A DNA stretch of 35,244 nt, from NCBI RefSeq assembly GCF_020024835.1, contig NZ_JAHHTD010000010.1, positions 1 through 35,244 of the forward strand. Reading direction: 5' to 3'. Made by a program: the position numbers and the translations under genes. Each line of letters begins with the position of its first letter. Within the stretch, counting starts at the first letter, position 1. This stretch comes from Campylobacter sp. (lineage in GTDB: Bacteria; Campylobacterota; Campylobacteria; Campylobacterales; Campylobacteraceae). Below, in pieces: positions 30,397-35,244 of this stretch. Below the pieces are notes generated by a model. The model was not told the DNA's origin. It saw only the letters and a list, made by a program, of their open reading frames with translations, and did no database searches.

Positions 30397-31386
30397 TTGA
30401 AGTTAATGATATTGTCTTATTTGCCTTCTTTGAGTTTTATTTTGGAAATTTTAGCTTTATGTTTAGCTTATTTTTTTAAACAAAATAAAATCTTTTTCTT
30501 GCTTTTGTTGATTTTGTGTGCTAGAAGTCTTTCTTTAGTTGCTAGCGAATACCAAGTGCATTTGTTTATTTCTATATTTTTACCATTTTCTTTTGTGCTT
30601 TTTATTTTTTTACAAGATAGTAGATTGGTTTTTGAAAAAATAAATTTTATTAAATTTGCATATATAGCTTTTATTGGTATTGTTGCTTTGATTCTTATTA
30701 CAAATACAAATTTTAATTCTTATATAACAAGTGAAATTTTTGGTTTTTATAATAATTTTTTTCGACCAATTAGCGAGTTTAGTTATTGTATATTTTGGGT
30801 GGGTTTTGTATTTTTGTTATTTTTGTATTTTAAAAATAATGATTTTTATTTTTTGTTTGCCTATGTAGGCTTGAGCGTGCAATTTTTATTTTATAATAAT
30901 ACTAATTTAGGATATTACGAATTTGCCTCTTTAGTTTTTATAATTTTTTTAATACATAAAGCTTATAAAATAGCTTTCTTTGATAGTGTTACAAACTTGC
31001 CAAATTTAAAGGCTTTAAAAAGATATTCTCAAGGACTTGAAAATTTTCATTTAGTAGTAATTAAGCTTAAAAATCTTAATCAAATTCAAAATGATAAAGG
31101 TTGTATAATGCAAGAATATGTCTTGCACTCTTTTGCAAAAATTCTTAAAAAAACACTACACGCTAGAATCTTTAAAGATGAGAGAGATTATTTCATAGTT
31201 ATTTTTGAAGAAGAAAGCGTGGCTTTTGTGCAGAGTAAATTGCAAATGCTTGAAAATTTTATGAAAAAATACATCTTTGAATTTAATGAAGAAAGTGCTA
31301 AATTAGAAATTTCAGTCTGTCTTTCTAATGAAAACACTGATATAGAAAAAAGCATAAGACAAGCAAAAATTGAACTTAAAAAATAA
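30397..31386 (+). CDS. Membrane protein with degenerate GGDEF domain
   Basis: This 329-aa protein has about six membrane helices up to residue 190, then a GGDEF-fold domain opening with DSVTNLPNLKAL at 196-207, the usual D.LT.LPNR.AL start of diguanylate cyclases. The catalytic motif is lost: where RxGGDEF should stand the protein reads RIFKDERDYF (257-266). It therefore probably neither makes nor turns over c-di-GMP and may bind nucleotide or act as a sensor. The TTG start at 30397 fits the ribosome site AAGG at 30385; ATG 30406 is the alternative. The phosphohexomutase starts 10 bp after its stop. Confidence 0.7.
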   Translation: MKLMILSYLPSLSFILEILALCLAYFFKQNKIFFLLLLILCARSLSLVASEYQVHLFISIFLPFSFVLFIFLQDSRLVFEKINFIKFAYIAFIGIVALILITNTNFNSYITSEIFGFYNNFFRPISEFSYCIFWVGFVFLLFLYFKNNDFYFLFAYVGLSVQFLFYNNTNLGYYEFASLVFIIFLIHKAYKIAFFDSVTNLPNLKALKRYSQGLENFHLVVIKLKNLNQIQNDKGCIMQEYVLHSFAKILKKTLHARIFKDERDYFIVIFEEESVAFVQSKLQMLENFMKKYIFEFNEESAKLEISVCLSNENTDIEKSIRQAKIELKK

Positions 31387-31396
31387 AGGAATTATG

Positions 31397-32764
31397 ATGT
31401 TGGATTTGATTTTTAGAGAATATGATATTAGAGGTCTTTATCCTGATGAGCTTAATGAAAAAAGTGTTAAAGCTATAGGTTATGCCTTGGGTTTAATTAT
31501 GAAAGAAAAAAAATGTAAAAAAGTAAGTGTGGGATATGATGCAAGATATAGCGCAACTGAACTTTTTAATTATCTAATAAGTGGATTAAATAAAGCTGGT
31601 ATTAAAGTATATGATATAGGATTAGGTCCTACTCCTATGGGGTATTTTAGTTTATTTTTTGATGATGTATTTGATGCAAATATTATGATAACAGGATCGC
31701 ATAATCCTAAAGAATATAATGGATTTAAAATCACTATCAATAAAGAAAGTTTTTTTGGAACAAATTTAAAAATTCTTTCTAAGGAAGTGCAAAAATATCT
31801 AAATACAAATATAGAAAATAATTTTAAATGTGAAATATATGATATCAAAAGTGTGTATATAGATTTTTTAGTTAAGCATTTTAATCATCTTAAAAATTAT
31901 AAAGAAAAAATTGTTATTGATTGTGCTAATGGAGCTACTGGTGTAATTATTAAGCCTTTAGTTGAAAAATTAGGTCTTAATGCACAAATTTTATTTGAAG
32001 AAGCAGATGGTAATTTTCCAAATCACGCACCAGATCCAACAGAGCTTGAAAATTTGCATATTTTACAAGAAGTTTTAAAAGAAGATAAGCAAGCAAAGAT
32101 GGGTTTTGCTTTTGATGGAGATGGTGATCGTTTGGTGGTTGTGAGTAAAAATTATGTTTTTAGAGGCGATGAGCTTTGTTATTTGTTTGCTAAAAATATC
32201 AAAAATCCTAGAGTCTTAGGAGAGGTAAAATGCTCAAAAAATCTTTTTGATGAGGTGGCTAAATTTGGTTTTATTATGATGGGCAAAACTGGTCATTCTA
32301 ATATCAAAACTATGATGAAAGAGCATAATATAGACTTAGCAGCAGAATTAAGCGGTCATATATTTTTTAAAGATAGATATTTTGGCTATGATGATGGAAT
32401 TTACGCATTTTTAAGGACTTTAGAACTTCTAGCTAAAAATTACGATCTTAAAGCTTTAATTGATCAATTGCCAAAACTTTACGCAAGTGATGAGATTAAA
32501 TTAAAGGTTAGCGAGGAAAATAAATTTCAAATCATAGAGAGATTTAAAGAAAAAATAAGAGCTAATGTCTTTGAAAATATGCTCGAATGCAATGAAATCG
32601 ATGGTGTGAGAATTATTTTTGAAAATGGTTGGGCACTTTTACGTGCTTCAAATACAAGCCCTTATCTTATTATGCGAATTGAAGCTACAACTAAAGATTT
32701 TAAAGATTTTCTTCAAGCAAGAGTAAAAGAAATCTATGAGATTATTTTAAAAGAGCTTGCATAA
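31397..32764 (+). CDS. Phosphomannomutase/phosphoglucomutase
   Basis: This alpha-D-phosphohexomutase (455 aa from ATG 31397) shifts phosphate between C6 and C1 of glucose or mannose, feeding GalU and surface glycan synthesis. The phosphoserine loop is TGSHNP at 99-104 (Ser101), the metal loop DGDGDR at 240-245, and the phosphate-binding loop RASNTSPYL near 420. The N-terminus FREYDIRG is typical of the AlgC class. ATG 31394 is also possible; 31397 is better spaced from AAAGGA. Its last 23 bp overlap the convergent tilS. Confidence 0.9.
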   Translation: MLDLIFREYDIRGLYPDELNEKSVKAIGYALGLIMKEKKCKKVSVGYDARYSATELFNYLISGLNKAGIKVYDIGLGPTPMGYFSLFFDDVFDANIMITGSHNPKEYNGFKITINKESFFGTNLKILSKEVQKYLNTNIENNFKCEIYDIKSVYIDFLVKHFNHLKNYKEKIVIDCANGATGVIIKPLVEKLGLNAQILFEEADGNFPNHAPDPTELENLHILQEVLKEDKQAKMGFAFDGDGDRLVVVSKNYVFRGDELCYLFAKNIKNPRVLGEVKCSKNLFDEVAKFGFIMMGKTGHSNIKTMMKEHNIDLAAELSGHIFFKDRYFGYDDGIYAFLRTLELLAKNYDLKALIDQLPKLYASDEIKLKVSEENKFQIIERFKEKIRANVFENMLECNEIDGVRIIFENGWALLRASNTSPYLIMRIEATTKDFKDFLQARVKEIYEIILKELA

Positions 32765-33704
32765 GCTCATTACAATCAATGTGGTTTTTATATAAATATG
32801 CTCTTAAAAGCTTGGGAATTTTTGCTTTTCTATAAATTTCTTTAAATTCTTTAGGAATTTTTTCACAAGTAATAAAAGGAAAGATTAAAGCCTTATTTTT
32901 GATATATACAATAGCAACCTTATGAGAAATCACTCCATCGTGTTTTAAAGCTTCTATTCGTTGTTTGGCACTTAAGAGTATGCCTAGGTGTTTAAAGCAT
33001 TTAGCAATTATACTTTCGTGCTTAAAACAAATATAAATTCCATAAAAAATTTCAAATTTATTTTCAAAAAATAACAAATCTTTTTCTAAGTATTTAAAAG
33101 TATTCCTAACTCCATTTTCAAACTCAAGTAAAAAATTATTTGCGTAATTCATTCTTATGTAATTTCTAAAATATTTTTCATTTTGATTACTTTCATCATT
33201 AAAATATTCAATGTTTTCTTGTTTTAAAAAATTCATAATTTCATTTTTACTAGTATTTAACAAAGGTCTAATAATGGTAAAATTTTCCCTTTGTTCTACA
33301 TCTTTAAAGCCTAGTAATTCCACAAAACCAGCACCTTTGCTAAGTTGCATTAAAAACCATTCAAATTTATCATTTAAATTGTGTGCTAAGATTAAATTAT
33401 CATAATGATATTTTTGACAAATTTCATCAAAAAATTCATAACGCAAAGATCTTGCATTTGCTTCAAAATTTTTTTCTATTTTAGGTGCTATTTTTATAAA
33501 AATTTGTTTGTTATATTTTTCTGCTAATTTTTTAGCACTTTGCTCTTCTTTGTCGCTATTTAAACGTATTTTATAATTTATAAAAACTAAGTCAAAATTT
33601 ATGTTGTGTTTTAAAAGCATAAAAAATAAAGCACTAGAATCACTACCATGAGAAAAAGCTAGTAAATTTTTTTTATTTTTTAAAATTGGTAGATATTTAT
33701 ACAT
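32742..33704 (-). CDS. tilS: TilS: tRNA(Ile)-lysidine synthase
   Basis: This essential enzyme attaches lysine to C34 of tRNA-Ile(CAU), changing its reading from AUG to AUA. The PP-loop near the N-terminus is SHGSDS at 18-23, a variant of SGGxDS that I recall from related Campylobacterota. AHNLNDKFEWFLMQLSKGAG holds the conserved helix, and RPLLNTSKNEI and FNDESNQNEKYFRNYIR follow. At 320 aa it is short, lacking much of the C-terminal domain of the E. coli enzyme, as is common in this class. It lies 47 bp downstream of rimO on the same strand; no clear ribosome site is seen. Confidence 0.88.
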   Translation of the reverse strand: MYKYLPILKNKKNLLAFSHGSDSSALFFMLLKHNINFDLVFINYKIRLNSDKEEQSAKKLAEKYNKQIFIKIAPKIEKNFEANARSLRYEFFDEICQKYHYDNLILAHNLNDKFEWFLMQLSKGAGFVELLGFKDVEQRENFTIIRPLLNTSKNEIMNFLKQENIEYFNDESNQNEKYFRNYIRMNYANNFLLEFENGVRNTFKYLEKDLLFFENKFEIFYGIYICFKHESIIAKCFKHLGILLSAKQRIEALKHDGVISHKVAIVYIKNKALIFPFITCEKIPKEFKEIYRKAKIPKLLRAYLYKNHIDCNELMQALLK

Positions 33705-33751
33705 AAATCAAATTTTTAAGGTGGTATTTACACATAAAAGCTTCTTTGAAT

Positions 33752-35065
33752 TTAATTTATTATTCTTAAAGCTTTTGCAATGAGTTTTTTATCTACACTA
33801 TCAAGTATCTCACACTCATAGAGCTCGCCCATAATTAAATTTCCACAATCACTTTCATTAATAAGAATTTCACCATCTATATTTCTATCCCAGTATATAT
33901 CTTTAGCAGCTATAAAAAATTCACCTTCACTACTTTTTCCTTCGCAAAATGCTAAAATTTTTTTGCCAATTTGTTGATTAAAACTCGTTTTTATGCAATT
34001 ATCAACGATTTTTTCTATAATTTTTAATCTTGTATTGATGATTTTATTAGGAATTTGTTCCATATTAAAGGCTGCGGTATCTTCTTCTTTAGAATAAGCA
34101 AAAATACTAATTCTATCAAAATGGAATTCTTGTAAAAATTTACAAAGTTCATTAAAATCTTCATCACTTTCCCCAGGATGTCCTATGATAAAACCTGTGC
34201 GTAAAAAAGAATTTGGAGCTTGTTTCATCAAATTTAAAAGCTCGATTAGTTTTTCTTTGTTTGTTTTGCGTTTCATAATCTTAAGCATATTATCACTTAT
34301 ATGTTGTAAAGGCATATCAAAATAATTTACAAAAACTTTTGAATCAATGATTTTTTTTATTACTTCTTTGCTAACACTTGTCGGATATAAATATAAAATT
34401 CTAGCTGCTTTTATTCCTTGAATGTTTTCTATTGCTTCAATTAGATTTAAAAGTCCATCTTTTTGTCCTTGATCAAATAAATACGAGCTTGTATCTTGAG
34501 CGATAAAAGAAAAATCTTTATATCCTTTATCAACAAGAGTTTTAACCTCATTAACTATGCTTTCTAAAGGTCGAGATTTTAGTTTGCCTTTAAAATTAGG
34601 TATGGCACAAAATGAACAATGTTGGTTGCAACCTTCAGAAATTTTTATAAAAGCGTGGTAGTTTGAACCTGTGATAATACGTTTAGAATTTTCATCTTGT
34701 AAGTATGTAGAATTTGAAAAAAGATTTGTTTTTTTAAGTATCATTTCATCGATTTTTTCATAATCACCAACCCCACTAAAAAGATCTACTTCGGGTAATT
34801 CTTGCATAAGTTCTTCTTGGTAGCGTTGCATTAAACATCCAGTTACTACCAACAAAGAATCTTTTTTTCTTTTTTTATGTAAATTTAAAATAGCACTAAT
34901 ACTTTCTTTTTTAGCACTTTCTATAAATCCACAGGTATTTACTATCAAAACATCTGCCTCACTTGGCTCATTACAAATTTCATAGGCACTTAAACGTCCA
35001 AGCATAATTTCGCTATCAACTAAATTTTTATTACAACCTAAAGATATTAAAAAAAGTTTTGGCAT
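33752..35065 (-). CDS. rimO: RimO: ribosomal protein S12 methylthiotransferase
   Basis: This 437-aa radical-SAM enzyme methylthiolates the conserved aspartate of ribosomal protein S12. It has two Fe-S clusters: the N-terminal UPF0004 site with Cys11, Cys45 and Cys77, and the radical-SAM motif with Cys146, Cys150 and Cys153 (EGCNQHCSFCAIP). The SLGCNKNLVDSE start and GHPGESDEDF segment separate RimO from MiaB. A C-terminal TRAM domain is present. All cluster ligands are intact. It is upstream of tilS in the same orientation. Confidence 0.94.
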   Translation of the reverse strand: MPKLFLISLGCNKNLVDSEIMLGRLSAYEICNEPSEADVLIVNTCGFIESAKKESISAILNLHKKRKKDSLLVVTGCLMQRYQEELMQELPEVDLFSGVGDYEKIDEMILKKTNLFSNSTYLQDENSKRIITGSNYHAFIKISEGCNQHCSFCAIPNFKGKLKSRPLESIVNEVKTLVDKGYKDFSFIAQDTSSYLFDQGQKDGLLNLIEAIENIQGIKAARILYLYPTSVSKEVIKKIIDSKVFVNYFDMPLQHISDNMLKIMKRKTNKEKLIELLNLMKQAPNSFLRTGFIIGHPGESDEDFNELCKFLQEFHFDRISIFAYSKEEDTAAFNMEQIPNKIINTRLKIIEKIVDNCIKTSFNQQIGKKILAFCEGKSSEGEFFIAAKDIYWDRNIDGEILINESDCGNLIMGELYECEILDSVDKKLIAKALRIIN

Positions 35066-35244
35066 AATTTTCCCACAAATGTATTTTTAAAATGATAGTA
35101 TAATACAAAAGTAAAAATATTTAAATAAAAAAGTCGGTTATAGTTATTCTTGTTTAATGTAGAAAATATTTAAAATATTTTTTAGATAAGATTACAAATC
35201 CTTCCAAGCAACCCTCAATTTTAAGCTATTTTAAATGGGGGGGG
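35066..35244. other. Contig end: rimO promoter region and terminal G8 tract
   Basis: No gene is seen in these 179 bases. A minus-strand TATACT at 35097-35102 is the likely -10 of rimO, and an overlapping plus-strand TATAAT (35099-35104) points toward the contig end. The last eight bases (35237-35244) are all G, directly after AAAT. Poly-G runs are the usual phase-variation switches of Campylobacter, and assemblies often break in them. Confidence 0.6.

Noticed and set aside
32742..33704. TilS as a decayed gene because its PP-loop reads SHGSDS and it is short
   Set aside because: The frame is complete, other motifs are present, and short TilS with this loop is usual in relatives as I recall.
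1..35244. tRNA, rRNA, CRISPR arrays, riboswitches or insertion sequences
   Set aside because: Reading the intergenic stretches showed no cloverleaf-like GC-rich segments, no regularly spaced repeats with unique spacers and no transposase; covariance-model searches were not possible.

Overview
The window is strongly AT-rich and densely packed, and it looks like a chromosomal contig from a thermotolerant Campylobacter, most likely of the lari group. The evidence is gene content and order. Three blocks recur in C. jejuni and relatives: aroQ-folK-flhF-flhG-(membrane protein)-fliA-fliM-fliY; ispDF-cemR-(ATP-sulfurylase-like)-pgpA divergent from mrp-dapD; and tilS next to rimO. These blocks are joined differently here than I remember for C. 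jejuni. The species cannot be fixed from this window. I saw no rRNA, tRNA, CRISPR array, integrase or transposase.

Layout. 1-3929: a hairpin at the contig edge, an McrB/McrC-type modification-dependent restriction pair, and a convergent membrane-anchored DUF285 repeat protein. 3946-7142: a 13-bp tandem repeat, ribD (riboflavin), and on the minus strand sppA plus an aminofutalosine-deaminase-like amidohydrolase. 7196-15139: one long plus-strand transcription unit from aroQ through folK, the flagellar biogenesis and switch genes flhF, flhG, fliA, fliM and fliY, a LOG-family phosphoribohydrolase and mnmA, with overlapping or abutting genes throughout. 15141-16220: a small accessory cassette made of an XRE repressor divergent from two unrecognised genes, with two perfect palindromic operators between them. 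16293-19912: a tight minus-strand operon ispDF, cemR, ATP-sulfurylase-like gene, pgpA. 20025-22301: mrp and dapD. 22322-24943: dps, then galU-pgi. 25018-27895: a YigZ-family gene, a small gene behind a good sigma-54 promoter, a hypothetical gene and an ABC-F ATPase. 27956-30146: a second accessory cassette of secreted, lipoprotein, superinfection-immunity-like and very small proteins, divergent from a small HTH protein. 30397-35065: a membrane protein with a degenerate GGDEF domain, a phosphohexomutase, tilS and rimO. The contig stops in a run of eight G.

Function. Most of the window is core metabolism (riboflavin, shikimate, folate, isoprenoid, lysine and cell wall, phospholipid, sugar nucleotides), tRNA and ribosome modification (mnmA, tilS, rimO) and flagellar control. 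The less ordinary parts are the XRE cassette at 15141-16220, the envelope/immunity cassette at 27956-30146, the McrBC pair with its DUF285 neighbour, and a probable new RpoN-regulon member at 25617-25943. Two of the three accessory blocks have divergent promoters with inverted-repeat operators, which suggests each is switched by its own small HTH protein.
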